A stretch of DNA of 64,000 bases from RPQJ01 sp046347155 (GTDB lineage Bacteria; Pseudomonadota; Gammaproteobacteria; Steroidobacterales; Steroidobacteraceae), in the NCBI GenBank assembly GCA_046347155.1, contig JAXMGT010000002.1, forward strand, positions 310,001 through 374,000, given 5' to 3'. Positions 51,002 to 59,486 of this stretch are shown here, piece after piece. Under the pieces are notes generated by a model. That model searched no databases and had not been told where the DNA came from. It saw only the letters and a list, made by a program, of their open reading frames with translations. How positions within the stretch are numbered: position 1 is the stretch's first letter; each line of letters starts with the position of its first letter. A program made the position numbers and the translations under genes.

Positions 51002-51945
51002 GCGCGAAGCATCGCCCGTCCCGGCGCAGCCCGAAGCGCGGGCGTGCCGCGACCGTCGCCAAGGCGACGCACACCGCCGCGTCGCCTGCGAAGCCGGTGC
51101 CGGACCCGACCGCGTTCGTCCCGGCCTCGCCCGAGGAGATGCGCCGCGTGTTCTCGGTCGCGCGCGCGTACTTCAACCCCGAATTCCTCGGGCTGTGGGA
51201 ACTCGACCTCTCGCGGCCCGCGCTCTGGGTCGGCAATCACACGCTGTTCGGGCTCACCGACGCGCCGCTGATGGTCGAGCACCTGCACACGCAGTACGGC
51301 GTGATGCTGCGCGCGCTCGGCGACCGCGGCCACTTCAACGTGCCGTGGTGGGGCGACATGCTCGTCCGCAGCGGGATGGTGATGGGTACGCCGGAGAACT
51401 GCGCAGCGCTGATGAAGGCCGGCCAGCACGTGCTCGTGTTCCCGGGAGGCGGTCGCGAGGTGATGCGCCGCAAGGGCGAGGCCTACCTGCTCGTGTGGAA
51501 GCAGCGCACCGGCTTCGCGCGGATGGCGATCGAGCACGGCTACGACATCATCCCGTTCGGCTCGGTCGGCCCGGACGAGGCGTTCGACATCCTCTACGAC
51601 GCGAACGACGTGATGGCGACGCCCGTGTGGCGCTGGCTCGTCGAGAAGTTCCGGCTGGACGAGAAGACGCGCGGCGGCGACATGATCCCGCCGGTGGTGC
51701 GCGGCATCGGCCCGACGCTGTTCCCGCGCCCGCAGCGCTACTACTTCGGCTTCGGCGAGCGGATCCCGACCCGCCGGCTGCGCGGCCGCGCCGACGACCC
51801 GAAGGCGCTGTGGGCGCTCCGGGAGAAGGTCGCGCACTCGATCGAGGAACAGATCGAGCGGCTGCTGGTCTATCGCGAGGAAGACCGGCTGCAGCACTGG
51901 AGCCCGCTGCGCCGCTGGCTCGCACCGCTCAGGCGCCGCAACTGA
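50998..51945 (+). CDS. PlsC/DGAT-like lysophospholipid-type acyltransferase
   Basis: The 315-residue protein starts at a GTG within GTGA, overlapping the FAH gene. After a basic, Ala/Lys-rich leader (1-45) comes an acyltransferase domain of the LPLAT superfamily. Here the NHxxxxD-type motif reads NHTLFGLTD, and the glycerol-phosphate-site motif reads FPGGGREVMRRKGE, the FPGG form seen in DGAT-like and phytyl-ester-synthase-like members rather than the FPEG of PlsC. PVVRGIGPTLFPRPQRYYFGFG lies near the C-terminus (in pieces). It probably acylates an alcohol or lysolipid at the membrane. Its presence inside an aromatic catabolic operon is odd; it may detoxify or store pathway intermediates, or adjust membrane lipids. 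Confidence 0.8.
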   Translation: MSAKHRPSRRSPKRGRAATVAKATHTAASPAKPVPDPTAFVPASPEEMRRVFSVARAYFNPEFLGLWELDLSRPALWVGNHTLFGLTDAPLMVEHLHTQYGVMLRALGDRGHFNVPWWGDMLVRSGMVMGTPENCAALMKAGQHVLVFPGGGREVMRRKGEAYLLVWKQRTGFARMAIEHGYDIIPFGSVGPDEAFDILYDANDVMATPVWRWLVEKFRLDEKTRGGDMIPPVVRGIGPTLFPRPQRYYFGFGERIPTRRLRGRADDPKALWALREKVAHSIEEQIERLLVYREEDRLQHWSPLRRWLAPLRRRN

Positions 51946-51996
51946 GGCGACCGGGGCCGGCGCCCCGTTTCACTACGATTTCCGGGAGGAGACTGC

Positions 51997-53400
51997 GTGA
52001 GGAGACTGACGACCCTGTTCTGCGCACTGGCCGCGCTCGCGGCGCCGCTGGCCGCCTGGGCGGCCGCGGAGGCGAGGCCCCCCAACATCGTCTACATCGT
52101 CGCCGACGACCTCGGCTGGAAGGACGTGGGCTACCACGGCTCCGACATCCGGACGCCGACGATCGACGCACTGGCCCGCGAGGGTGCGCGGATGAACCAG
52201 TTCTACGCGCAGCCGATGTGCACGCCGACCCGCGCGGCGCTGATGACGGGTCGTTACCCGTTCCGCTACGGGCTGCAGACCGCCGTGATCCTCTCCGGGC
52301 ACACCTACGGCCTCGACACGAGCGAGTGGCTGCTGCCGCAGGCGCTCGGCGCCGCGGGCTACGAGACGGCGATCGTCGGCAAGTGGCACCTGGGGCACGC
52401 CGACAAGAAGTACTGGCCGCGGCAGCGCGGGTTCGACCACCAGTACGGCCCGCTGATCGGCGAGCTCGACTACTTCACGCACGAGCAGCACGGCGTGCTC
52501 GACTGGTACCGCGACAACGAGCCCGTGCGCGAGCCCGGCTACACGACGACGCTGCTCGGCAACGAGGCCGTGCGCTTCATTGCGGCCCAGTCGCCGTCGA
52601 AGCCGTTCTTCCTGTACCTGACCTTCAACGCGCCGCACACGCCGTACCAGGCGCCGCAGGAATGGCTCGACCGCTATTCGAACGTCGCCGACCCGAGCCG
52701 GCGCGCGTACGCAGCCAGCATCTCGGCGATGGATTTCGAGATCGGGCGCGTGGTCGCCGAACTCGACCGCAAGGGACTGCGCGACGACACGCTGATCGTG
52801 TTCCAGAGCGACAACGGCGGCACGCGGAACGCGCAGTTCGCCGGCGAGCTCGACATGACGAACGTGAAGCTGCCGCCGGACAACGGGCCGTACCGCGAGG
52901 GCAAGGGCACTCTCTACGAGGGCGGCACCCTGGTGCCGGCGCTCGCGAACTGGCCCGGCCACATCCCGGCGGGGACCGAGGTGAACGGGATGATCCACGT
53001 GGTGGACATGTACCCGACGCTCGTCCGGCTCGGCGGCGGCTCGACGGCGAAGTCGAAACCGCTCGACGGGCTCGACGTCTGGGGCGCGATCGCCGAGGGC
53101 CAGCCCTCTCCGCGCACCGAGATCGTCTACAACGTCGAGCCGCTCAGGGCGGCGATCCGGCAGGGCGACTGGAAGCTCGTGTGGATCACGCCGCTGCCGC
53201 AGAAGGTCGAGCTCTACGACCTCGCGAAAGACCCGTTCGAGACCCGCAACGTCGCGGCCGACCACCCGGCCGAGGTCGCGAAGCTCGAGCGGCGAGTGGA
53301 CGAACTCGCCGCGCAGGCGGCCGAGTCGCTGTTCATGAAGGTCGAGGCCGGCAAGATGCTCGAGGGCATGCACGGGGCGCCCGTGCTGCCCGAGGACTGA
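51997..53400 (+). CDS. Exported arylsulfatase (formylglycine-dependent)
   Basis: The 467-residue type I sulfatase has a GTG start with GGGAGGAG 7 nt upstream and a signal peptide ending around AAWA (about 19-22). Metal-binding VADDLGWKD is at 35-43, the modification motif CTPTRAALMTGRYP has Cys75 to be converted to formylglycine, and GKWHLGH, FLTFNAPHTPYQAP-like and QSDNGGTR segments follow. It resembles arylsulfatase B/choline-sulfatase-type enzymes. It is the last gene of the TetR-controlled operon, 51 bp after the acyltransferase. Removing sulfate from an aryl sulfate in the periplasm would yield a phenol for the operon's hydroxylase, which would explain its location (inference). Confidence 0.92.
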   Translation: MRRLTTLFCALAALAAPLAAWAAAEARPPNIVYIVADDLGWKDVGYHGSDIRTPTIDALAREGARMNQFYAQPMCTPTRAALMTGRYPFRYGLQTAVILSGHTYGLDTSEWLLPQALGAAGYETAIVGKWHLGHADKKYWPRQRGFDHQYGPLIGELDYFTHEQHGVLDWYRDNEPVREPGYTTTLLGNEAVRFIAAQSPSKPFFLYLTFNAPHTPYQAPQEWLDRYSNVADPSRRAYAASISAMDFEIGRVVAELDRKGLRDDTLIVFQSDNGGTRNAQFAGELDMTNVKLPPDNGPYREGKGTLYEGGTLVPALANWPGHIPAGTEVNGMIHVVDMYPTLVRLGGGSTAKSKPLDGLDVWGAIAEGQPSPRTEIVYNVEPLRAAIRQGDWKLVWITPLPQKVELYDLAKDPFETRNVAADHPAEVAKLERRVDELAAQAAESLFMKVEAGKMLEGMHGAPVLPED

Positions 53401-53409
53401 CGCCCGCGG

Positions 53410-53439
53410 CGCACCGGCCCGCTTCGGCGGGCCGGTGCG
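53410..53439. terminator. Bidirectional terminator between convergent genes
   Basis: A perfect 13-bp stem CGCACCGGCCCGC/GCGGGCCGGTGCG with a TTCG tetraloop fills the gap between the arylsulfatase (+) and DUF2505 (-) stop codons. There is no T-run on either side; its position and perfect symmetry support termination of both transcripts. Confidence 0.65.
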
Positions 53440-53916
53440 TCAGGCCATCGCCTTCAGCAGCTTGAACTCGGCCTGCAGCTTGCCTTCGATCTCCTGCCCG
53501 GCGAACGACGCGATCGTGCCGCCGAGCAGCGGGATGCCGCTCGTCACGTCCATCGTCCACTCGATCGTGCAGCCGCCCTTCGCGGGCTGGATCGACTTCA
53601 CGCCGCTGATCTTCACCGGCACGCCCTTGATGTCCACCGCGAGCTTCGCCGAGTAGCCGTCGCCGTCGGCGGCCCACTGCTCCGTGTGGCTCACGTCGTT
53701 CACGGCCGGCACGAACCGCGCGAGCGCGGCCGGCGGGTTCGCCGGTTCGCGCCGCGAGATCGCCAGCTTCACGTTCGGCGCGCGGCCGTCGCGCTTCACC
53801 TTCAGGTCGGTGCCGCCGAGCTTCGCGTAGATCGCTTCCTGGTGCTTCTGCTCCGTGCAGAGCTTGAACACGGTGTCCGCGTCGGCCTTGAGCGCGTGCT
53901 TCACGTGCACCTTCAT
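53440..53916 (-). CDS. DUF2505 (SRPBCC-like) protein
   Basis: The 158-residue cytoplasmic protein is of the DUF2505 family, which has the START/SRPBCC helix-grip fold with a hydrophobic cavity. It begins MKVHVKHALKADADTVFKL, with a lipid-binding-type strand pattern (TEQWAADGDGYSAKLAVDI) and a C-terminal helix GQEIEGKLQAEFKLLKAM. Its ATG overlaps the SDR stop (ATGA), making it the last gene of a five-gene coupled operon. SRPBCC proteins bind or modify hydrophobic ligands. Here the ligand is perhaps the substrate of the SDR and epimerase partners (inference). Confidence 0.82.
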   Translation of the reverse strand: MKVHVKHALKADADTVFKLCTEQKHQEAIYAKLGGTDLKVKRDGRAPNVKLAISRREPANPPAALARFVPAVNDVSHTEQWAADGDGYSAKLAVDIKGVPVKISGVKSIQPAKGGCTIEWTMDVTSGIPLLGGTIASFAGQEIEGKLQAEFKLLKAMA

Positions 53917-54770
53917 CGTACGTTCTCCCCGTCGCTGGCCGTCGCAGCGACGGCGTCCGGCGATTCTAGTTCCGCGCGGACCCGCCGCGCCATGAGCCGG
54001 GCGTACAGGCCGGGCGCAAGCCTGGAGACCCACCAGGCGGCCCGGGCCGTGGCGCCGATCCGCACGACCGGCCGGTCGCGACGGGCCGCGGCCAGCACCC
54101 GTGCGGCGACATAGGCCGGGTCCATCGGCCGCCCGACCGTGACCTGGGCGTGCCTGACCGGGCGCCCGTCGCCGCCGAGCGCGTTCGCGCCGATGCCGGT
54201 CATCACGAACGACGGGCAGGCGAGCGTGACGCCGACGCCGGTGCCGCGCAGTTCCGCCCGCAGGCTGTCGTAGAAGCCGTGCAGCGCGTGCTTGCTGGCC
54301 GCATAGCCTGTGCGCGCGACGAGTGGCGAGTAGCCTGCCACGCTCGAGACGGCGATCACGAGCCCGCGGCTCGCGAGCAGGTGGGGCAGGGCCGCGCGCG
54401 TGCAGTTCACGGCGCCGAAGAAGTTCACGTCCATTACGCGCCGGATCACCGCCGGGTCGGTGTCGGCGTAGGCGCTCCGGTGGCTGATGCCCGCGTTCGC
54501 GACCAGCACGTCGAGGCGGCCGTGGCGCGCGAGGCAGGCGGCGACCGCGCCGGTGCAGGCGTCCTCGTCCGTCACGTCGCCCGCGATGGAGATCGCATCG
54601 CCGCCGGACGCGACGATCTCCGCGGCCGTGCGGTCCGCGGCGTCGCCGTCGCGGTCGAACGCGGCGACGCGCGAGCCCTCGGCCGCGAACGCGAGCGCGA
54701 ACGCCCGGCCGAGTCCGCCGCCGGCGCCGGTCACGAGCACGGCGGCGCCTTCGAAATCGCGGCGCGTCAC
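53913..54770 (-). CDS. Short-chain dehydrogenase/reductase
   Basis: The 285-residue classical SDR has the cofactor motif TGAGGGLG (14-21), NAG (92-94), Ser143 in AVSSVAG and catalytic Tyr156/Lys160 (GYAASK). The GTG start overlaps the epimerase stop (GTGA); the frame continues far upstream inside the epimerase gene but is not coding there. The Asp after the second beta-strand (AAFDRD) favours NAD over NADP. The C-terminal part carries an amphipathic helix region (WWVSRLAPGLYARLMARRV) typical of SDRs acting on lipids or retinoid/steroid-like substrates. The specific alcohol or ketone is unknown. Confidence 0.9.
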   Translation of the reverse strand: MTRRDFEGAAVLVTGAGGGLGRAFALAFAAEGSRVAAFDRDGDAADRTAAEIVASGGDAISIAGDVTDEDACTGAVAACLARHGRLDVLVANAGISHRSAYADTDPAVIRRVMDVNFFGAVNCTRAALPHLLASRGLVIAVSSVAGYSPLVARTGYAASKHALHGFYDSLRAELRGTGVGVTLACPSFVMTGIGANALGGDGRPVRHAQVTVGRPMDPAYVAARVLAAARRDRPVVRIGATARAAWWVSRLAPGLYARLMARRVRAELESPDAVAATASDGENVR

Positions 54771-55741
54771 GAGGCGGGACCCAGGCCGCGGGCGCGGCGG
54801 AACAGTTCGAACACCTCGGCCGACGTGTACCGAGGCCGGTAGCCGAACTCTTCCTTCAGGCGCCGGTTGTCGAGCACCGGGCGATACCGCAGGAAGTCCA
54901 CCTGCTCGGGACCGTAGCGACTCAAGCCCAGCGGGTGCAGGACGGCGAGCGCAGCGCGGAGCAGGCCGGGCGGCAGTTCGACACAGCGCTTGCCGAGCCG
55001 GGCGGCGATCTCGTGGATCGTGAGCGCGCCGTCGCCGGCGACGTTGTAGATGCCGTTCCGGCCGGTCAGGAGCCCGTGCTCGATCGCGCCGACGACGTCG
55101 CGATCCCAGACGAACACGAACGGGCTCGCGGAGCCGCGGATCGCGATCAGCCTCGGCTTTTCGAACAGCGCGGTGATCTGGTTGCGGGTCGTCTCGCCCA
55201 GGATCGTGCCGACCCGCAGCACCAGCTGGCCGAGTTCCGGATGGTCGCGGCGCCAGGCCGCCAGCATCTCCTCGACGAGCCGCTTGTGGTGCGAGTACGC
55301 GAACGCCTCGTTGCCGCGGACCGGCCAGTCCTCGCCGATCCACGCCGGGTTGTCGGCGTGGTAGCCGTAGGCCGCGCCGCTCGAGGTCACGACGATCCGG
55401 CGCACGCCGGCGCGGCGGCAGCCCTCGAGCACGTTCCGCGTGCCGTCCACGTCCACCGAGTACTCGAGCGCACGGTTCGACGCGGGCCCGGGCGTCACGA
55501 TCGCGGCCAGGTGCACGACGGTGTCCACGGCGTGCTGCGCGAGCACGTCGCCGAGCGCCGGGTCGCGCACGTCGAGCCGCAGGTACTCGACGCCGGGCCG
55601 TCGGCGCGCGACTTCCGTCTCGCGCACGTCGGTCGCGACGACCGACTCGAGCGTGCGGTCGGCGAGCCGCGGGGCCAGCGCCTCGACGAGCGTGCCGCCG
55701 AGGTACCCTGCGGCACCGGTCACCAGCACGCGCGCGGTCAT
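54767..55741 (-). CDS. NAD-dependent epimerase/dehydratase (extended SDR)
   Basis: The 324-residue extended SDR has nucleotide motif TGAAGYLGG (8-16), an Asp after the second beta-strand (ATDVRE, NAD preference), Ser/Thr of TSSGAAYG (119-126) and catalytic Tyr149/Lys153 (YSHHK). Sugar-nucleotide epimerases, dihydroflavonol reductase-like and 3-beta-hydroxysteroid dehydrogenase-like enzymes all share this layout. No sugar-nucleotide genes are near, so a small-molecule or lipid ketone is more likely. The start ATG overlaps the BASS transporter stop (ATGA), and its stop overlaps the SDR start. Confidence 0.88.
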   Translation of the reverse strand: MTARVLVTGAAGYLGGTLVEALAPRLADRTLESVVATDVRETEVARRRPGVEYLRLDVRDPALGDVLAQHAVDTVVHLAAIVTPGPASNRALEYSVDVDGTRNVLEGCRRAGVRRIVVTSSGAAYGYHADNPAWIGEDWPVRGNEAFAYSHHKRLVEEMLAAWRRDHPELGQLVLRVGTILGETTRNQITALFEKPRLIAIRGSASPFVFVWDRDVVGAIEHGLLTGRNGIYNVAGDGALTIHEIAARLGKRCVELPPGLLRAALAVLHPLGLSRYGPEQVDFLRYRPVLDNRRLKEEFGYRPRYTSAEVFELFRRARGLGPAS

Positions 55742-56655
55742 GTTTCCGCCCAGCGTCCGGCCGGCGGCCGGCGGCGCCACCACGCGGCGAGCGTCGTGCC
55801 CGCGAGCAGGTGCCAGATGCCCCACCAGGCGGCGACGATCGCCATGCCGCCGAGCCCGCCGAAGAAATTGAACACCAGCGCGAGCCCGAAGCCGGAGTTC
55901 TGGATCCCGACCTCGAACGACACGGCGCGCCGGTCGGCTTCCCCGAGTCCGGCGAGACGCGCCGTCCAGTAGCCGAGCGCGAGCGCGCCGAGGTTCAGCA
56001 CGACGACGAACAGCGCGACCTGCGGCACGTACGGGGCGAAGTAGCGCAGGTTGGCCACCAGCGCACCGAGCACGAACGCGGCGAAGAATCCGAGCGACAG
56101 CCAGCGGAACGGGTTCCGCAGCCGGGCCGCGAGCGCGGGCCACCGGTGCGCGAGACCCATCCCGAGCACCGTCGGGATCGCGAGCAGCACGACGATCGTC
56201 CCGAGCACCGCGAGCGGGCTCAGTTCGACCGCCTGCAGGATCGGCCGCGTCGCCGGGTTCAGCGACCCCCAGAACGCGAGGTTGAACGGCGTGAACAGCA
56301 CCGAGCCCAGCATCGAGAACGCCGCGATCGTCACCGAGAGCGCCGGGTTGCCGTGCGCGTAGTTCACGAGGAAGTTCGAGATGTTGCCGCTCGGGCACGA
56401 CGCCACGAGGATCATCCCGAGCGCGATGCTCGGTGACGGCTCGAGCACCATCGTGAGGCCCCAGGCGAGCGCGGGCAGCAGCAGCGAGTGGGCCGCGAGG
56501 CCGATCAGCGTGCCCTTCGGTGCGACCAGGATGCCCTTGAAGTCGGCGACGCGCATGTCGAGCGCGACGCCGAACAGCACGAACGCGAGGATCACGTCGA
56601 GCGCGACCAGCGACCCCGGGGTGAACGAGAGTCGGACCGCGTCGATCGAATTCAT
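55738..56655 (-). CDS. BASS-family (bile acid:sodium symporter-like) transporter
   Basis: The 305-residue inner-membrane protein has nine or ten predicted helices. It shows the BASS signatures GVALDMRVADFKGIL near the first helix pair, ILVASCPSGNISNFLVNYAHGNPALS (in the crossover region, split here) and FEVGIQNSGFGLALVF near the C-terminus. These Na+-coupled carriers import organic anions such as bile acids, pantoate or 2-keto acids. It is sandwiched with 4-nt overlaps between the ThDP enzyme and the epimerase, so it probably imports or exports an anion used by these enzymes. Substrate unknown. Confidence 0.92.
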   Translation of the reverse strand: MNSIDAVRLSFTPGSLVALDVILAFVLFGVALDMRVADFKGILVAPKGTLIGLAAHSLLLPALAWGLTMVLEPSPSIALGMILVASCPSGNISNFLVNYAHGNPALSVTIAAFSMLGSVLFTPFNLAFWGSLNPATRPILQAVELSPLAVLGTIVVLLAIPTVLGMGLAHRWPALAARLRNPFRWLSLGFFAAFVLGALVANLRYFAPYVPQVALFVVVLNLGALALGYWTARLAGLGEADRRAVSFEVGIQNSGFGLALVFNFFGGLGGMAIVAAWWGIWHLLAGTTLAAWWRRRPPAGRWAET

Positions 56656-58406
56656 CTACCCCTGGGCTCCTGGTGCATGTCCTTGAAGTGTATTAGACCG
56701 GGGACCCACATGTGCTTCACCGGGTCCACGTCCACGTGGACGACGGCCGGGCCGCCCGAGGCCAGCGCCCGTTCGAGCGCCGGGGCCAGGTCGCGCGGGT
56801 CGGACACCCGCTCGCCGTGCGCACCCATCGCGACCGCCATCTGGTCCCAGCGGATCTCGCCGAGGTCGGTCCGGATGTTCTCGCCGGGGTCGAGCGACTT
56901 CCTGAGCAGCGTCTTCACCGGCCTGAGCGCGAGGCTCTGCGTCATCTTGACCATGCCCCACTGGCGGTCGCAGACGACGACGTAGACGACCCGGAGCCCG
57001 TTGCGCACCGCGGTCTCGACTTCCTGCGGGTGGAAGCCCATCGCGCCGTCGCCGATTATGCAGCAGACGGGCTCGCCGGGGCGTGCGACGGCCGCCCCGA
57101 GCGCCTGCGCGACGCCGGCGCCGAGCATCCCGAACTTGAACGTCGAGAGCAGCCGGTTCGGCACGCGCATCTCGTGGAACATCATCGCCCACACGGCCGT
57201 GTTGCCGCCGTCGGCCACGAGCACCGTGCCCTCCGGGAACACCTGCTGGCAGGCGTGGGCGACGTGGCCCGTGTTCATCGGGACGCGCAGGTCCTCGAGC
57301 TCCCGGTCGAGCTTCGCCCGCTGGTCCGCGGCCGCCTCGCGGTACTTCGCGAGCTTCCGGCGGCGGGCGTCCAGGTTCATGCGTCCCGTCCGCGAGGCGA
57401 GCGCCTCGGCCAGCGCGGCCAGGAACAGCTTCGCGTCCGCGAGCACCGCGAGCTCGGCCGGCTTCGTCGCGCCGAACACGTGGCCGTCCACGTCCACCTG
57501 GATCATCTTCTGCTCGGACGGGTGCTTCCAGTACGGCGCCTTGCCCCACCAGTCCGTCTCGCCGAGTCGCGAGCCCACCGTGAGTACGAGGTCCGCGTCG
57601 TTGCGCACTTCGTGGTTCAGCGTCACGTAAGGCATCGGGATCGCGTACGGCGACGTCTCCGGCAACACGCCGCGCGCGGCCCAGCTCGTCGTGACCGGCG
57701 CGTGCAGGCGTTCCGCGACGCGCGCGAGTTCCTCGTAAGCGCCGGCGTGGATCACGCCGCTGCCCGCGTGGATCACCGGCAGTTCCGCGTCCGCGAGCAG
57801 GTCGGCCGCGCGCTCGACCAGTGCCGGCGGCGGCGCGACGGGCTCGACGCGCCGGTACTGGTGCGGCCGCCACGTCGGCACGTCGGCCTTCACCTTGCCG
57901 TTCATCAGCGTCTCGGGCACGTCGAGGTGCACGACGCCGGGCCGGCCCTCCCAGCAGTGCCGGAGCGCCGCGCGGGCGAGTTCCGGCACGCGCTCGAAGA
58001 ACGCGGCGCACTCGCTCCACTTGGCCAGATGACGGATCGCGCCGACCTGGTCGAACGCCTGGTACGAGCCGCCGCGGTCCGGATAGACGATCTGCGGCCG
58101 ACGGCAGCTCGTGATCGCGAGCACCCGGTTGCCCTCGGCATTCTCGACGGCGAGGCCGGGCAGCAGGTTTGCAACGCCCGGCCCGTTCGAGGCCATGCAG
58201 ACGCCGAGGCGGCCGGTGAGCCGCGCGTAGGCGCCGGCCATGTGCGCCGCGCAGGTCTCGTGGCGCGGGGTGACGATCTCGATGCCGAGCGCGTGCAGGC
58301 TCGAGTAGAAGCCGAAGTAGGTTCCGTCGATGATCCCGAAGACGCGCTCGACGCCCTCGGCCTTCAGGATGCGCGCGAGGACCTCGCCGCCGCTCATTTC
58401 CGCCAT
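56652..58406 (-). CDS. Thiamine-diphosphate-dependent enzyme (acetolactate synthase-like)
   Basis: This 584-residue three-domain ThDP enzyme has the catalytic Glu50 in PRHETCAAHMAGAYAR, MASNGPGVANL, a central FAD/nucleotide-like domain and the C-terminal ThDP site with GDGAMGF (452-458). The metal-binding motif normally ends in NN, but here reads CD (Cys479-Asp480 in VVVCDRQWGM). Asp can serve as a ligand, so activity is plausible. The start is set at MAEMSGG because GGGGGA lies 4 nt upstream; an ATG four codons earlier is possible. It resembles acetolactate synthases, benzaldehyde lyases and 2-hydroxyacyl-CoA lyases. No regulatory subunit is adjacent, so a catabolic lyase or carboligase is more likely than amino-acid synthesis. 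It is the first gene of a five-gene coupled operon. Confidence 0.88.
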   Translation of the reverse strand: MAEMSGGEVLARILKAEGVERVFGIIDGTYFGFYSSLHALGIEIVTPRHETCAAHMAGAYARLTGRLGVCMASNGPGVANLLPGLAVENAEGNRVLAITSCRRPQIVYPDRGGSYQAFDQVGAIRHLAKWSECAAFFERVPELARAALRHCWEGRPGVVHLDVPETLMNGKVKADVPTWRPHQYRRVEPVAPPPALVERAADLLADAELPVIHAGSGVIHAGAYEELARVAERLHAPVTTSWAARGVLPETSPYAIPMPYVTLNHEVRNDADLVLTVGSRLGETDWWGKAPYWKHPSEQKMIQVDVDGHVFGATKPAELAVLADAKLFLAALAEALASRTGRMNLDARRRKLAKYREAAADQRAKLDRELEDLRVPMNTGHVAHACQQVFPEGTVLVADGGNTAVWAMMFHEMRVPNRLLSTFKFGMLGAGVAQALGAAVARPGEPVCCIIGDGAMGFHPQEVETAVRNGLRVVYVVVCDRQWGMVKMTQSLALRPVKTLLRKSLDPGENIRTDLGEIRWDQMAVAMGAHGERVSDPRDLAPALERALASGGPAVVHVDVDPVKHMWVPGLIHFKDMHQEPRGR

Positions 58407-58562
58407 GGTGTCCCCCATCGGCCGCGGTCCGGCCGGCCGGCCGTTTCCAGTCGACTATACCCGCGGCAATGGCCGGGACGGCACGCGCGGCGCCGGCTAG
58501 ACTTCGGGGAATTCCACGATGGACAGGACGATGACGAGCGACACCACCGGGCGCGGGCGACC

Positions 58563-59387
58563 GTGACCGACGGACTGATGCACTGGTTGCCGCTGGTCGC
58601 CGCCGTGGCCGCATCGGGTGCCGTCGGCGGCCTGCTCGCCGGACTGCTCGGCGTCGGCGGCGGGATCATCGTCGTGCCGGTGCTCGACGCCGCGCTCGGG
58701 GCAGCCGGCGTGCCGTCCGGCGCGTCGCTGCATCTCGCGGTCGCGACCTCGATGGCGACGATCATCCCGACCTCGGTCTCCTCGACGCGTTCGCACGCGC
58801 GCCGCGGCTCGGTGGATTTCGCGCTGATGCGGCGCTGGGCGGCGCCGATCGTCGTCGGAGCGCTGGCCGGGTCGCTCGGTGCCGCGTTCCTGGACGCCCG
58901 GGTGCTCGCGGCCGTGTTCGGTGTCGTTGCACTCGCGGCCGCGCTCAAGATGCTGTTGCCGCTCGACCACGTCGTGCTGCGCGACACGGTGCCGGGCGGC
59001 CTCGCGGGCGCCTCGATCCCGGCGGCGATCGGTGCGATCTCGGCGATGATGGGCATCGGCGGCGGCACGTTGAGCGTGCCGACGATGACGCTCTGCGGCG
59101 AGCCGGTGCACAAGGCGGTGGGCACGGCGGCGCTCACGGGCCTCTGGATCAGCGTCCCGGCGACACTCGGGTACCTGGTCGCGCCCGCCCCCGATGCGGC
59201 CGCGATCCCGTACACGGTCGGTTACGTCAGCGTCGTCGGGTTCCTGGTGCTCGCCCCGGTCGCGTGGCTGCTCGCACCCGTCGGCGCCCGGCTCGCGCAC
59301 GCGCTCGACCGGCGCCGGCTCTCGGCGGCGTTCGGGGTGTTCCTGACGCTGGTCGCGGCCCGGATGCTGTACCGGGCATTCGGCTGA
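58563..59387 (+). CDS. TauE/SafE-family anion exporter
   Basis: The 274-residue inner-membrane protein of the TauE/SafE/TSUP family has eight predicted helices in two homologous halves. Each half has the glycine-rich motif: GGLLAGLLGVGGGIIVVPVLD near the N-terminus (in two parts) and SAMMGIGGGTLSVPTM in the middle. Family members export sulfite, sulfoacetate or other organosulfur anions. The GTG at 58563 or the ATG five codons later could be the start; neither has a strong RBS. It is divergent from the ThDP enzyme (156 bp). With several sulfatases in the window, sulfite or sulfate handling is an attractive but unproven role. Confidence 0.88.
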   Translation: MTDGLMHWLPLVAAVAASGAVGGLLAGLLGVGGGIIVVPVLDAALGAAGVPSGASLHLAVATSMATIIPTSVSSTRSHARRGSVDFALMRRWAAPIVVGALAGSLGAAFLDARVLAAVFGVVALAAALKMLLPLDHVVLRDTVPGGLAGASIPAAIGAISAMMGIGGGTLSVPTMTLCGEPVHKAVGTAALTGLWISVPATLGYLVAPAPDAAAIPYTVGYVSVVGFLVLAPVAWLLAPVGARLAHALDRRRLSAAFGVFLTLVAARMLYRAFG

Positions 59388-59486
59388 GGCGGCTTGCACG
59401 GCCGGGGTCGCGCGTCCATGCTTGCGCGGCCCCGCCGCGGGACGCGATCCGCGGGCCCGGGGTCGTCATCGTGGGGGAGGTCAGTC

